Below, one piece after another: positions 1 through 15,000 of a stretch of DNA of 64,000 nt. How positions within the stretch are numbered: position 1 is the stretch's first letter; every line of letters starts with the position of its first letter. The DNA is from Orientallactaga sibirica (lineage: Eukaryota; Chordata; Mammalia; Rodentia; Dipodidae): positions 1 to 64,000 of the forward strand of contig JAEOAD010002765.1 of NCBI GenBank assembly GCA_036365145.1, in the 5' to 3' direction. Below the pieces are notes generated by a model. That model ran no database searches and was not told the DNA's origin. It saw only the letters and a program-made list of their open reading frames with translations. Position numbers and translations under genes: made by a program.

Positions 1-3000
1 AAAAGCAGCTCATTCCTAGAGCTGAACAAGCTTATTTCAGCACAGTAGAGTGTTTGGCAATGAAGAGGTTTCTTTTCAAACCAAACTACATTAGAAACAA
101 AGCGAAACTAGCATATTCTACAACTTGTTAAGTTGTACAAACTAGGAGAGTTTGAACTTTGTACACACTCTTTGAAAAAAAGTTTGAACTTGCTGTGATC
201 TACACTCTTTGTAGAAAAGCAGCTCATTCCTAGAGCTGAACAAGCTTACACAACTTTTGTTTAAAGTTTTTCTTTTCTTTGAACAAAGGTTTCTTTTCAA
301 ACAAACTACATTAGAAACAAAGAGAAACTAGCAAATTACTACAACTTGTTGTTGTACTTTAGAGATCTTGACTCTTTACAGAAAAGCAGCTCATTCCTAG
401 AGCTGAACAAGCTTATTTAGAGCACAGTAGAGTGTTTGGCAATGAAGAGGTTTCTTTTCTTACCAAACTACATTAGAAACAAAGCGAAACTAGCATATTC
501 TACAACTTGTTAAGTTGTACAAACTACAACTTGTTAAGTTGTACAAACTAGGAGAGTTTGAACTTGCTGTGATCTACACTCTTTGTAGAAAAGCAGCTCA
601 TTCCTAGAGCTGAACAAGCTTATTTCGCACAGTAGAGTGTTTGGCAATGAAGAGGTTTCTTTTCTTACCAAACTACATTAGAAACAAAGCGAAACTAGCA
701 TATTCTACAACTTGTTAAGTTGTACAAACTAGGAGAGTTTGAACTTGCTGTGATCTACACTCTTTGTAGAAAAGCAGCTCATTCCTAGAGCTGAACAAGC
801 TTATTTCGCACAGTAGAGTGTTTGGCAATGAAGAGTTTTCTTTTCTTACCAAACTACATTAGAAACAAAGCGAAACTAGCATATTCTACAACTTGTTAAG
901 TTGTACAAACTAGGAGAGTTTGAACTTGCTGTGATCTACACTCTTTGTAGAAAAGCAGCTCATTCCTAGAGCTGAACAAGCTTATTTTTCGCACAGAGTG
1001 TTTAGAGTGTTTGGCAATGAAGGTTTCTTTTTTTCTTTTTCTTACCAAACTACATTAGAAACAAAGAAACTAGCATAAACTTCTGTTATTCTACAACTTG
1101 TTAAGTTGTACAAACTAGGAGAGTTTGAACTTGCTGTGATCTACACTCTTTGTAGAAAAGCAGCTCATTCTAGAGAGCTGAACAAGTTTTTCACAGTATG
1201 AAGTTTGGCAAGAGTTTTGGCAACCAAACTAGGTTACATTAGAAAACAACCAAACTAGCATATTACAAAAGTTGTACAAACTAGAGAGTTTGAACTTATT
1301 GATCTACAACTTGTTAAGTTGCTACAAACTAGAGAGTTTGAACTTGCTGTGATCTACACTCTTTGTAGAAAAGCAGCTCATTCCTAGAGCTGAACAAGCT
1401 TATTTCGCACAGTAGAGTGTTTGGCAATGAAGAGGTTTCTTTTCTTACCAAACTACATTAGAAACAAAGCGAAACTAGCATATTCTACAACTTGTTAAGT
1501 TGTACAAACTAGGAGAGTTTGAACTTGCTGTGATCTACACTCTTTGTAGAAAAGCAGCTCATTCCTAGAGCTGAAAAGCTATTTATTTCACAGTACAGTA
1601 GAGTGTTTGAAGAATGAAGAGGTTTCTTTTCAAACTACATTACTACAAAGAAAAAAACTATATAAACTAGCATATTCTACAAGTTTACAACTTGTTAGGA
1701 GAGTTTGTACAAACTACACTCTTTGTAGAAAAGAGTTTGAAGCTGCTGTGATCTACACTCTTTGTAGAAAAGCAGCTCATTAGAGTTTAGAGCTGAACAA
1801 GCTTATTTCGCACAGTAGAGTGTTTGGCAATGAAGAGGTTTCTTTTTCTTACCAAACTACATTAGAAAAAAAGTGAAACTAGCATATTCTACAACTTGTT
1901 AAGTTGTACAAACTAGAGAGTTTGAACTTGCTGTGATCTACACTCTTTGTAGAAAAGCAGCTCATTCCTAGAGCTGAACAAGCTTATTTCGCACAGTAGA
2001 GTGTTTGGCAATGAAGAGGTTTCTTTTCTTACCAAACTACATTAGAAACAAACTAGAAACTAGCATATTCTACAACTTGTTAAGTTGTACAAACTAGGAG
2101 AGTTTGAATTTGCTGTGATCTACACTCTTTGTAGAAAAGCAGCTCATTCCTAGAGCTGAACAAGCTTATTTCGCACAGTAGAGTGTTTGGCAATGAAGAG
2201 GTTTCTTTTCTTACCAAACTACATTAGAAACAAAGCGAAACTAGCATATTCTTGTTAAGTTGTACAAACTAGAGAGTTTGAACTTTGCTGATCTACACTC
2301 TTTGTAGAAAGCAGCTCAGTTTGAACTTGCTGTGATCTACAGAGGTTTTTTCTTTGTAGAAAAGCAGCTCATTCCTAGAGCTACAAACAAACTTTATTTC
2401 ATTAGAAAAGCACAGTAAGTGTTTGGCAAGTGTTTGAAAGGTTTCTTTTCTTACCAAACTACATTTGAAACTAGCATATTCTACAACTTGTTGTTGTACA
2501 AACTAGAGAGAGAGTTTGAACTTGCTGTGATCTACACTCTTTGTAGAAAAGCAGCTCATTCCTAGAGCTGAACAAGCTTATTTCGCACAGTAGAGTGTTT
2601 GGCAATGAAGAGGTTTCTTTTCTTACCAAACTACATTAGAAACAAAGCGAAACTAGCATATTCTACAACTTGTTAAGTTGTACAAACTAGGAGAGTTTGA
2701 ACTTGCTGTGATCTACACTCTTTGTAGAAAAGCAGCTCATTCCTAGAGCTGAACAGCTTATTTCGCACAGCACAGTAGAGTGTTTGGCAATGAAGAGGTT
2801 TCTTTTTCTTACCAAAACTACATTAGAAACAAAGCGAAACTAGCATATTCTACAACTTGTTTAGTTACAAACTAGGAGAGTTTGAACTTGCTGTGATCTA
2901 CAACTTGAAAAGCAGCTCATTTGCTGAACAAACAAACTAGAGAGTTTGAACTTTCTGAGTGATCTACACTCTTTGTAGAAAAGCAGTTTCATTCCTAGAG

Positions 3001-6000
3001 CTGAAGTGTTTCTTTTATTTTAGAAACAAGCTTTTACACAGTAGAAAAAATGAAAGAGGTTTCTTTTTCTTACCAAATTACATTAGAAACAAAAAGAAAC
3101 TAGCATATTCTACAACTTGTTAAGTTGTACAAACTAGAGAGTTTGAACTTGCTGTGATCTACACTCTTTGTAGAAAAGCAGCTCATTCCTAGAGCTGAAC
3201 AATTTATTTCGCACAGTAGAGTGTTTGGCAATGAAGAGGTTTCTTTTCTTACCAAAAACATTAGAAACAAACAAACTAGAAACTAGCATATTCTACAACT
3301 TGTTAAGTTGTACAAACAAACTAGAGAGAGTTTGAACTTGCTGTGATCTACACTTTGTAGAAAAGCAGCTCATTCCTAGAGCTAGGAGAGTTTGAACTTG
3401 CTGTGATCTACACTCTTTGTAGAAAAGCAAGCTCATTCCTAGAGCTTTTTTTTTATTTATTACAAACACAAAGTGTTTAAAATGAAGAACAAAAAACTTA
3501 CAAATTACATTAAAAACAAAGTGAAACTAGCATACTTTCTACAACTTGTTGTTTTACAAACTAGAGAGTTTGAACTTGCTGTGATCTACACTCTTTGTAG
3601 AAAAGCAGCTCATTCCTAGAGCTGAACAAGCTTATTTCGCACAGTAGAGTGTTTGGCAATGAAGAGGTTTCTTTTCTTAACAAACTACATTAGAAACAAA
3701 GCGAAACTAGCATATTCTACAACTTGTTAAGTTGTACAAACTAGGAGAGTTTGAACTTGCTGTGATCTACACTCTTTGTAGAAAAGCAGCTCATTCCTAG
3801 AGCTGAACAAGCTTATTTCACAGCACAGTAGAGTGTTTGCAATGAAGAGTGCTTTTTGCAATGAAGTTTTTTTTTTCTTAACAAACTACATTAGAAACGA
3901 AAATTGAAACTAGCATATTGTTACAACTTGTTAAGTTGTACAAACTAGGAGAGTTTGAACTTGCTGTGATCTACACTCTTTGTAGAAAAGCAGCTCATTC
4001 CTAGAGCTGAACAACAAGCTTATTTCGCACAGTAGAGTGTTTGGCAATGAAGAGGTTTCTTTTCTTACAAACTACACATTAGAAAAAGCGAAACTAGCAT
4101 ATTCTACAACTTGCATATTGTACACAACTTGTTAAGTTGTACAAACTAGGAGAGTTTGAACTTGCTGTGATCTACACTCTTTGTAGAAAAGCAGCTCATT
4201 CCTAGAGCTGAACAAGCTTAGAGCACAGTAGAGTGTTTTGGCAATGAAGAGGTTTCTTTTCTTACCAAACTACATTAGAAACAAAGCGAAACTAGCATAT
4301 TCTACAACTTGTTAAGTTGTACAAACTAGGAGAGTTTGAACTTGCTGTGATCTACACTCTTTGTAGAAAAGCAGCTCATTCCTAGAGCTGAACAAGCTTA
4401 TTTCGCACAGTAGAGTGTTTGGCAATGAAGAGGTTTCTTTTCTTACCAAACTACATTAGAAACAAAGCAAAAACTAGCATATTCTACAACTTAGAAAGTT
4501 GTAAAAACTACTAGAGAGTTTGAACTTGCTTGATCTACAACTTGTTAAGCTCATTCCTAGAGCTGAAAACTATTTCACAGTAGTAGAGAGTTTTTGAACT
4601 TTTTTTGTGATCTACACTCTTAAAAGAAAAGCAGCTCATTCCTAGAAAGCTGAACAAGTTTTTTTCACACACAGTAAGTGTTTGTTTGAAAGGTTTCTTT
4701 TCTTACCAAACTACATTAGAAACAAACTAGAAACTAGCATATTCTACAACTTGTTAAGTTGTACAAACTAGGAGAGTTTGAACTTGCTGTGATCTACACT
4801 CTTTGTAGAAAAGCAGCTCATTCCTAGAGCTGAACAAGCTTATTTCGCACAGTAGAGTGTTTGGCAATGAAGAGGTTTCTTTTCTTACCAAACTACATTA
4901 GAAACAAAGCGAAACTAGCATATTCTACAACTTGTTAAGTTGTACAAACTAGAGAGAGTTTGAACTTGCTTGTGATGTGATCTACACTCTTTGAAAAGCA
5001 GCTCAGCTCATTTAGAGCTGAACAAGCTCAGCACAGTAGAGTGTTTTGCAATGAAGAGTTTCTTTTTTTACAGTAGAGTGTACAAAATGAAACAAAGGTT
5101 TCTTTTCTTACCAAACTACATTTGTAAAAAAGAGAAACTTGCATATTCTACAACTTTGTAGAGTTGTACAAACTAGAGAGTTTGAACTTGCTGTGATCTA
5201 CACTCTTTGTAGAAAAGCAGCTCATTCCTAGAGCTGAACAAGTTTATTTTGCACAGTAGAGTGTTTGGCAATGAAGAAAGGTTTCTTTTTCTTACTATTA
5301 CATTAAAAAAACTAGAAACTAGCATATACTACAACTTGTTAAGTTGTACAAACTAGAGAGTTTGAACTTGCTGTGATCTACACTCTTTGTAGAAAAGCAG
5401 CTCATTCCTAGAGCTGAACAAGCTTATTTCGCACAGTAGAGTGTTTGGCAATGAAGAGGTTTCTTTTCTTACCAAACTACATTAGAAACAAAGCGAAACT
5501 AGCATATTCTACAACTTGTTATATTTGTTAAGTTGTACAAAGTTTTGAACTTGCTGTGATCTCTACTCTTTTGAACTCATTCCTAGAGCTGAACAAGCTT
5601 ATTTTTCGCAGAGTAGAGAAATGAAGAGGTTTTTTTTTTTTACCAAAGAGCTGAACAAGCTTATTTCAAGCAGTAGAGTGTTTGGCAATGAAGAGGTTTC
5701 TTTTCTTACAAACTACATTAGAAACAAAGTTGAAACTAGCATATTCTACAACTTAACTTGTTTTACAAACTAGAGAGTTTGAACTTGCTGTGATCTACAC
5801 TCTTTGTAGAAAAGCAGCTCATTCCTAGAGCTGAACAAGCTTTAAGAGCACAGTAGAGTGTTTGGCAAAACTTTTCTTACCAAACTACATTAGAAAACAA
5901 AGCGAAACTAGCATATTCTACAACTTGTTAAGTTGTACAAACTAGAGAGTTTGAACTTGCTGTGATCTACACTCTTTGTAGAAAAGCAGCTCATTCCTAG

Positions 6001-9000
6001 AGCTGAACAATTTTATTTCGCACAGTAGAGTGTTTGGCAATGAAGAGGTTTCTTTTCTTTTTTTTTACATTAGAAACAAAAACGAAACTAGCATATTCTA
6101 CAACTTGTTAAGTTGTACAAACTAAAGAGAGTTTGAACTTGCTGTGATCTACACTAGAAAAAGCAGCTTTCTACAACTTGTTCATCTAACAGTTGTACAA
6201 ACTAGAGAGTTTGAACTTTGCTGTGATCTACACTCTTTTTAAAAAGCAGCTCATTCCTAGACAAAACAAGCTTTTTTCAAACAGTAGAGTGTTTGGCAAT
6301 GAAGAGAGTTGTTTTTTTCTTACCAAACTACATTAGAAACAAAGTTTGAAACTAGCATATTCTACAACTTGTTGTAGACTACAAACTAGAGAGTTTGAAC
6401 TTGCTGTGATCTACACTTTTGTAGAAAAGCAGCTCATTCCTAGAGCTGAACAAGCTTATTTCGCACAGTAGAGTGTTTGGCAATGAAGAGGTTTCTTTTC
6501 TTACCAAACTACATTAGAAACAAAGCGAAACTAGCATATTCTACAACTTGTTGTTGTACAAACTAGGAGAGTTTGAACTTGCTGTGATCTACACTCTTTG
6601 TAGAAAAGCAGCTCATTCCTAGAGCTGAACAAGCTGAACAATTTATTTCACAGTAGAGTGTTTAGAGTGTTTGGAGGTTTCTTTTTTTTTTCCAAACCAA
6701 ATTACATTAGAAACAAAACTAGAAACTAGCATATTCTACAACTTGTTAAGTTGTACAAACTAGGAGAGTTTGAACTTGCTGTGATCTACACTCTTTGTAG
6801 AAAAGCAGCTCATTCCTGAGCTCTTACACTCTTTGTAGAAAAGCAGCTCATTCCTAGAGCTGAACAAGTTTGAAAGAAGCAAAGTAGAGTGTTTGGCAAA
6901 TGTTTTTTTTTCTTTTTCTTACCAAAAACAGAAAGAAACAAAGAAACTAGCATATTCTACAACTTGTTAAGTTGTACAAACTAGAGAGTTTGAACTTGCT
7001 GTGATCTACACTCTTTGTAGAAAAGCAGCTCATTCCTAGAGCTGAACAAGCTTATTTCGCACAGTAGAGTGTTTGGCAATGAAGAGGTTTCTTTTCTTAC
7101 CAAACTACATTAGAAACAAAGCGAAACTAGCATATTCTACAACTTGTTAAGTTGTACAAACTAGGAGAGTTTGAACTTGCTGTGATCTACACTCTTTGTA
7201 GAAAAGCAGCTCATTCCTAGAGCTGAACAAGCTTATTTCGCACAGTAGAGTGTTTGGCAATGAAGAGTTTCTTTTTTCCAAACTAAAGAAACAGCTCATT
7301 CTACAAGTTAAAGTACAAACAAGTTTGAAACTGTGCACAAAGAGTGTTTGGCAACTTGAAGAGGTTTCTTTTCTTACAAACTACATTAGAAACAAAAAGA
7401 AACTAGCATATTCTACAACTTGTTAAGTTGTACAAACTAGAGAGAGTTTGAACTTGCTGTGATCTACACTCTTTGTAGAAAAGCAGCTCATTCCTAGAGC
7501 TGAACAAGTTTTATTTCGCACAGTAGAGTGTTTGGCAATGAAAGGTTTTTTTTACCAAACCAAACTACATTAGAAACAAAACGAAACTAGCATATTCTAC
7601 AACTTGTTGTTGTACAAAGTTTGAGAGTTTGAACTTGCTGTGATCTACACTCTTTGTAGAAAAGCAGCTCATTCCTAGAGCTGAACAAGCTTATTTCGCA
7701 CAGTAGAGTGTTTGGCAATGAAGAGGTTTTTTTTCTTACCAAACTACATTAAAACAAAGCGAAACTAGCAGCATTCTACAACTTGTTAAGTTGTACAAAC
7801 TAGGAGAGTTTGAACTTGCTGTGATCTACACTCTTTGTAGAAAAGCAGCTCATTCATAGAGCTGAACAAGCTTTTTCGCACAGTAGAGTGTTTGGCAATG
7901 AAAGGTTTCTTTTCTTACCAAACTACATTAAAACAAAGTGCATATTCTTTGGTTGTACAATGAGAGTTTGAACTTGCTGTTTCTTTTTCATTTACAAACT
8001 TATTTACTTTAGAAACAAAGAAAAGCATATTCTACAACTTGTTAAGTTGTACAAACTAGAGAGTTTGAACTTGCTGTGATCTACACTCTTTGTAGAAAAG
8101 CAGCTCATTCCTAGAGCTGAACAATTTATTTCGCACAGTAGAGTGTTTGGCAATGAAGAGGTTTCTTTTCTTACCAAACTACATTAGAAAAAACTGAAAC
8201 TAGCATATTCTACAACTTGTTGTTGTACAAACTAGAGAGAGTTTGAACTTGCTGTGATCTACACTCTTTGTAGAAAAGCAGCTCATTCCTAGAGCTGAAC
8301 AAGCTTATTTCGCACAGTAGAGTGTTTGGCAATGAAGAGGTTTCTTTTTTACCAAAAACATACATTAGAAAAAAAGAAACTAGCATATTCTACAACTTGT
8401 TCTACAACTTGTTAAGTTGTACAAACTAGGAGAGTTTGAAACTACAATGATCTACACTTTGTAGAAAAGCAGCTCATTCCTGAACTGAAAGCTTAGAGTT
8501 TGAAGTGTTTGCTGAAGAGTTTTCTACACTGAACAAACAAAAGAAAAGCAGTTTCATTCCTAAAAGCTGAACAAGCTTATTTTACACAGTAAGTGTTTGG
8601 CAATGAAGAGTTTGTTTTTTTTTTTACCAAAACATTTGAAACTGCATATTCTACAACTTGTTAAGTTGTACAAACTAGAGAGTTTGAACTTGCTGTGATC
8701 TACACTCTTTGTAGAAAGCAGCTCATTCCTAGAGCTGAACAAGTTTATTTCGCACAGTAGAGTGTTTTGCAATGAAGAGGTTTCTTTTCTTACCAAACTA
8801 CATTAGAAACAAAGCGAAACTAGCATATTTCTACAACTTGTTAAGTTGTACAAACTAGGAGAGTTTGAACTTGCTGTGATCTACACTCTTTGTAGAAAAA
8901 AGCTCATTCATTCCTAGAGCTGAACAAGCTTATTTTTCACAGTAGTAGAGTGTTTGGCAATGAAGGTTTCTTTTTACCAACCAAACACATTACAAAACAA

Positions 9001-12000
9001 AGAAACTAGCATATATTCTACAACTTGTTAAGTTGTACAAACTAGGAGAGTTTGAACTTGCTGTGATCTACACTCTTTAGAAAAGCAGCTCATTCCTAGA
9101 GCTGAACAAGCTTATTTCACAGTAGAGTGTTTGCAATGTTTTACACCAAACTACATTAGAAACAAAAACAAACTAGAAGTTTGAAACTTATTGTGATCTA
9201 CACTCTTTTAGAAAAGCAGCTCATTCCTAGAGCTGAACAAACTTATTTTTGCACAGTAGAGTGTTTGGCAATGAAGAGTTTCTTTTCTTACCAAACTACA
9301 TTAGAAACAGCTCTTGAACTTGCATATTCTACAACTTGTTAAGTTGTACAAACTAGAGAGTTTGAACTTGCTGTGATCTACACTCTTTGTAGAAAAGCAG
9401 CTTTCCTAGAGCTGAACAAGTTTATTTCGCACAGTAGTTTGTTTGGAAAATGAAGAGGTTTCTTTTCTTACCAAACTAGCATATTCTACAACTTGTTAAG
9501 TTGTACAAACTAGAGAGAGTTTGAACTTGCTGTGATCTACACTCTTTCACAGTAGAGTGAAAAGCAGCTCATTCCTAGAGCTGAACAAACTTTTTTATTG
9601 AAAAAGCACAGTAGAGTACATTTTTGGCAATGAAGAGGTTTTTTTTCTTACCAAACTACATTAGAAACAAAAACGAAACTAGCATATTCTACAACTTGTT
9701 AAGTTGTACAAACTAGAGAGTTTGAACTTGCTGTGATCTACACTCTTTGTAGAAAAGCAGCTCATTCCTAGAGCTGAACAAGCTTATTTCGCACAGTAGA
9801 GTGTTTGGCAAGAAGAGTGTTACATTAGAAACAAAAATGAAAAGCATTTTTACAACTTTTTTTTTAAACTAATTATTAGAAAAACAAAGCTGAAACTAGC
9901 ATATTCTACAAACTTGTTAAGTTGTACAAACTAGAGAGTTTGAACTTGCTGTGATCTACACTCTTTGTAGAAAAGCAGCTCATTCCTAGAGCTGAACAAG
10001 CTTATTTCGCACAGTAGAGTGTTTGGCAATGAAGAGGTTTCTTTTCTTACCAAACTACATTAGAAACAAAGCGAAAACTAGCATATTCTACAACTTGTTA
10101 AGTTGTACAAAACTAGGAGAGTTTGAACTTGCTGTGATCTGATCTACAGCTCATTCTTTGTAGAAAAGCAGCTCATTCCTAGAGCTGAACAAGTTTTATT
10201 TGGCACAGTAAGTGTTTGAAGAGAAGTTTTTTTTCTTACCAAACTACATTAGAAACAAAAGAAACTAGCATATTTACAACTTGTTTTTACAAACTAGGAG
10301 AGTTTACCAAACTACATTAGAAACAAAGCTTGAAACAGCATATTCTACAACTTGTTAAGCTTTTTACAAACTAGAGAGTTTGAACTTGCTAGAGAGTTTG
10401 AATTTCTACACTCTTTGTAGAAAAGCAGCTCATTCCTAGAGCTGAAGTTTTTTTTTTCAAACTAGAGTGTTTTGAAGAGGTTTCTTTTCTTACCAAACTA
10501 CATTAGAAACAAAGAGAAACTAGCATATTCTACAACTTGTTAAGTTGTACAAACTAGAGAGTTTGAACTTGCTGTGATCTACACTCTTTGTAGAAAAGCA
10601 GCTCATTCCTAGAGCTGAACAAGCTTATTTCGCACAGTAGAGTGTTTGGCAATGAAGAGGTTTCTTTTCTTACCAAACTACATTAGAAACAAAGCGAAAA
10701 ACTAGCATATTCTACAACTTGTTAAGTTGTACAAAAGAGAGTTTGAATATTCTACACTCTTTGTAGAAACAACTTGTTAAGTTGTACAAACTAGAGAGTT
10801 TGAACTTGCTGTGATCTACACTCTTTGTAGAAAAGCAGCTCATTCCTAGAGCTGAACAAGCTTATTTCTTATTTGCACAGTAGAGTGTTTGGCAATGAAG
10901 AGGTTTCTTTTCTTACCAAACTACATTAGAAACAAACGAAAGAAACTAGCATATTCTACAACTTGTTAAGTTGTACAAACTAGAGAGTTTGAACTTGCTG
11001 TGATCTACACTCTTTGTAGAAAAGCAGCTCATTCCTAGAGCTGAACAAGCTTATTTCGCACAGTAGAGTGTTTGGCAGAAGAAGAGGTTTTTTTTCTTAC
11101 CAAACTACATTAGAAACAAAGAAACTAGCATATTCTACAACTTGTTAAGTTGTACAAACTAGAGAGTTTGAACTTGCTTGATCTACACTCTTTGTAAAAA
11201 AGCAGCTCATTTAGAGCTGAACAAGCTTTTCGCACAGTAGAGTGTTTGGCAAAAGAAGAAGGTTTCTTTTCTTACCAAACTTAAGAAACAAAATATTCTA
11301 CAACTTGTTGTTGTTGTACAAACTAGGAGAGTTTGAACTTGCTGTGATCTACACTCTTTGTAGAACACAGCTTTCCTAGAGCTGAACAAGCTTAGCTCAT
11401 AGAGTAGCAGCTGAAGGTTTCTTTATTTCAAACTACATTAGAAACAAAGCGAAAGTGTTTACAACTTGTTAAGTTTTGAAGAGGTTTTCTTTTACACCAA
11501 ACTACAAAACAGCTCAAACTGAACAAACTTTTTTTCTTTAGAGTGTTTGGCAACTTGTTAAGTTTTGTACAAACTAGAAAAAGTTTGAACTTGCTGTGAT
11601 CTACACTCTTTGAAAAGAAACTCAAACTAGAAAAAGAACAACTTATTTCAAACAGTAGAGTTTGTTTGCAATGAAGTTTTTTCTTTTCTTAACAAACTAC
11701 ATTAGAAACAAAACAGTTTTAGAAACTAGTATAACTACAACTTTTAAACTTACAAACTGAACTTGCTGTGATCTACACTTTTTGTAGAAAAGCAGCTCAT
11801 TCCTAAAGCTGAAATTTTTAAAGCACAGTAGAGTGTTTGGCAATGAAGAGGTTTCTTTTCTTACCAAACTACATTAGAAACAAAAGAAACTAGCATATTC
11901 TACAACTTGTTGTTGTACAAACTAGAGAGTTTGAACTTGCTGTGATCTACACTCTTTGTAGAAAAGCAGCTCATTCCTAGAGCTGAACAAGCTTATTTCG

Positions 12001-15000
12001 CACAGTAGAGTGTTTGGCAATGAAGAGGTTTGGCAATGATATTCTACAAGGTTTTTCAAACTTAACAAACTACATTAGAAACGAAACGAAACTAGCATAT
12101 TCTACAACTTGTTAAGTTGTACAAACTAGGAGAGTTTGAACTTGCTGTGATCTACACTCTTTGTAGAAAAGCAGCTCATTCCTAGAGCTGAACAAGCTTA
12201 TTTCAGTACAGTAGAGTGTTTGGCAATGAAGAGGTTTCTTTTTCTTACCAAACTACATTAGAAACAAACAAAACTAAACTAGCATATTGTACAACTTGTT
12301 TTTGTACAAACTAGGAGAGTTTGAACTTGCTGTGATCTACACACTCTTTGTAGAAAAGCAGCTCATTCCTAGAGCTGAACAAGCTTATTTCGCACAGTAG
12401 AGTGTTTGGCAATGAAGAGGTTTCTTTTCTTACCAAACTACATTAGAAACAAAGCGAAACTAGCATATTCTACAACTTGTTAAGTTGTACAAACTAGGAG
12501 AGTTTGAACTTGCTGTGATCTACACTCTTTGTAGCAAAGCAGCTCATTCCTAGAGCTGACAAGCTTTTTATTTCAGCACAGTAGAGTGTTTGGCAATGAA
12601 GAGGTTTCTTTTTTTACAAAAACATTAAAACAAAACTTAGAATTAGCAAACAAAACAACTTGTTAAGTTGTACAAACTAGAGTTTGAACTTGCTGTGATC
12701 TACTCTTTGTTGAAAAGCAGCTCATTGCTAAAATTTCGCACAGTAGAGAGTTTGAACTTGCAAACTGATCTACACTCTTTGTAGAAAAGCAGCTCATTCC
12801 TAGAGCTGAACAAGCTTTTCAAACACAGTAGAGTGTTTGGCAATGAAGAAACTGTTTCTTTTCTTACCAAACTACATTAGAAACAAAGCGAAACTAGCAT
12901 ATTCTACAACTTGTTAAGTTGTACAAACTAGTAGAGAGTTTGAACTTGCTGTGATCTACACTCTTTGTAGAAAAGCAGCTCATTCCTAGAGCTGAACAAG
13001 CTTATTTCACACAGTAGAGTGTTTGGCAAAATGAGGTTTTTTTTTCTTACAAAAAAACATTAGAAACAAAGAAAGAGTTTGTTAAGTTGTACAAACTAGG
13101 AGAGTTTGAACTTTGCTGTGATCTACACTTTTTGTAGAAAAGCAGCTCATTCCTAGAGCTGAACAAGCTTATTTCGCACAGTAGAGTGTTTGGCAATGAA
13201 GAGGTTTCTTTTTTCTTACCAACTACATTTGAAACTATATATTCTACTTTTTAGTTGTACAAACTTGGAGAGTTTGAAGTGATTACACTCTTTTCATTTA
13301 GAACTGAAAAAACATTGAGTTTGAAAACAAAAAGCAGCTACTACAACTTTAAGTTTTACAAACTAGAGAGTTTGAACTTGCTGTGATCTACACTCTTTTT
13401 GTAGAAAAGCAGCTCATTCCTAGAGCTGAACTTTTTATTTCGCACAGTAGAGTGTTTGGCAATGAAGAGGTTTCTTTTCTTACCAAACTACATTAGAAAC
13501 AAAGCGAAACTAGCATATTCTACAACTTGTTAAGTTGTACAAACTACGAGAGTTTGAATTTGCTGTGATCTACACTCTTTGTAGAAAAGCAGCTCATTCC
13601 TAGAGCTGAACAAGCTTATTTCGCAGAGTAGAGTGTTTGGCAATGAAGAGGTTTTTTTCTTACCAAACTACATTAGAAAAAAAGAAACTAGCATAGCTTC
13701 TACAACTTGTTAAGTTGTACAAACTAGGAGACACTTTGTTACAGTTGTACAAACTAGGAGAGTTTGAACTTGCTGTGATCTACACTCTTTGTAGAAAAGC
13801 AGCTCATTCCTAGAGCTGAACAAGCTTATTTCGCACAGTAGACAGTTTGTGCAAAAGAATGAAGAGGTTTTTTTTCTTACCAAACTACATTAGAAACAAA
13901 ACTAGAAACTAGCATATTCTACAACTTGTTAAGTTGTACAAACTAGGAGAGTTTGAACTTGCTGTGATCTACACTCTTTGTAGAAAAGCAGCTCATTCCT
14001 AGAGCTGAACAGCTTATTTTATTTCGCACAGTAGAGTGTTTGGCAATGAAGAGGTTTCTTTTCTTACCAAACTACATTAGAAACAAAGCGAAACTAGCAT
14101 ATTCTACAACTTGTTTGTTAAGTTGTACAAACTAGGAGAGTTTGAACTTGCTGTGATCTACACTCTTTGTAGAAAAGCAGCTCATTCCTAGAGCTGAACA
14201 AGCTTATTTCGCACAGTAGAGTGTTTGGCAATGAAGAGGTTTCTTTTCTTACCAAACTACATTAGAAACAAACTAGCATTAGAAGTTGTACAAAAAGAGA
14301 AACTAGATCTATATTCTACAACTTGTTGTTGTACAAACTAGGAGAGTTTGAACTTTGCTGTGATCTACACTTTTGTAGAAAAGCAGCTCATTCCTAGAGC
14401 TGAACAAGCTTATTTTCGCACAGTAGAGTGTTTGGCAAATGAAGAGGTTTCTTTTCTTACAAATTACAAAAAAACAAAAACTAGAAACTAGCATATTCTA
14501 CAAACTTTGTTAAGTTGTACAAACTAGAGAGTTTGAACTTGCTGTGATCTACACTCTTTGTAGAAAAGCAGCTCATTCCTAGAGCTGAACAAGCTTATTT
14601 TCACAGTAGAGTGAGTGTTTGGCAATGAAGAGGTTTCTTTTCTTACCAAACTACATTACAAAAACAAAGCGAAACTAGCATATTCTACAACTTGTTAAGT
14701 TGTACAAACTAGGAGAGTTTGAACTTGCTGTGATCTACACTCTTTGTAGAAAAGCAGCTCATTCCTAGAGCTGAACAAGCTTATTTCGCACAGTACAGTA
14801 GAGTGTTTGGCAATGAAGTGTTTGGCAATGAAGAGGTTTCTTTTTTCTTACCAAACTACATTAAAAACAACTTGAAACTAGCATATTCTACAACTTGTTA
14901 AGTTGTACAAACTAGAGAGTTTGAACTTGCTGTGATCTACACTCTTTGTAGAAAAGCAGCTCATTCCTAGAGCTGAACAAGCTTTTTCGCACAGTAGAGT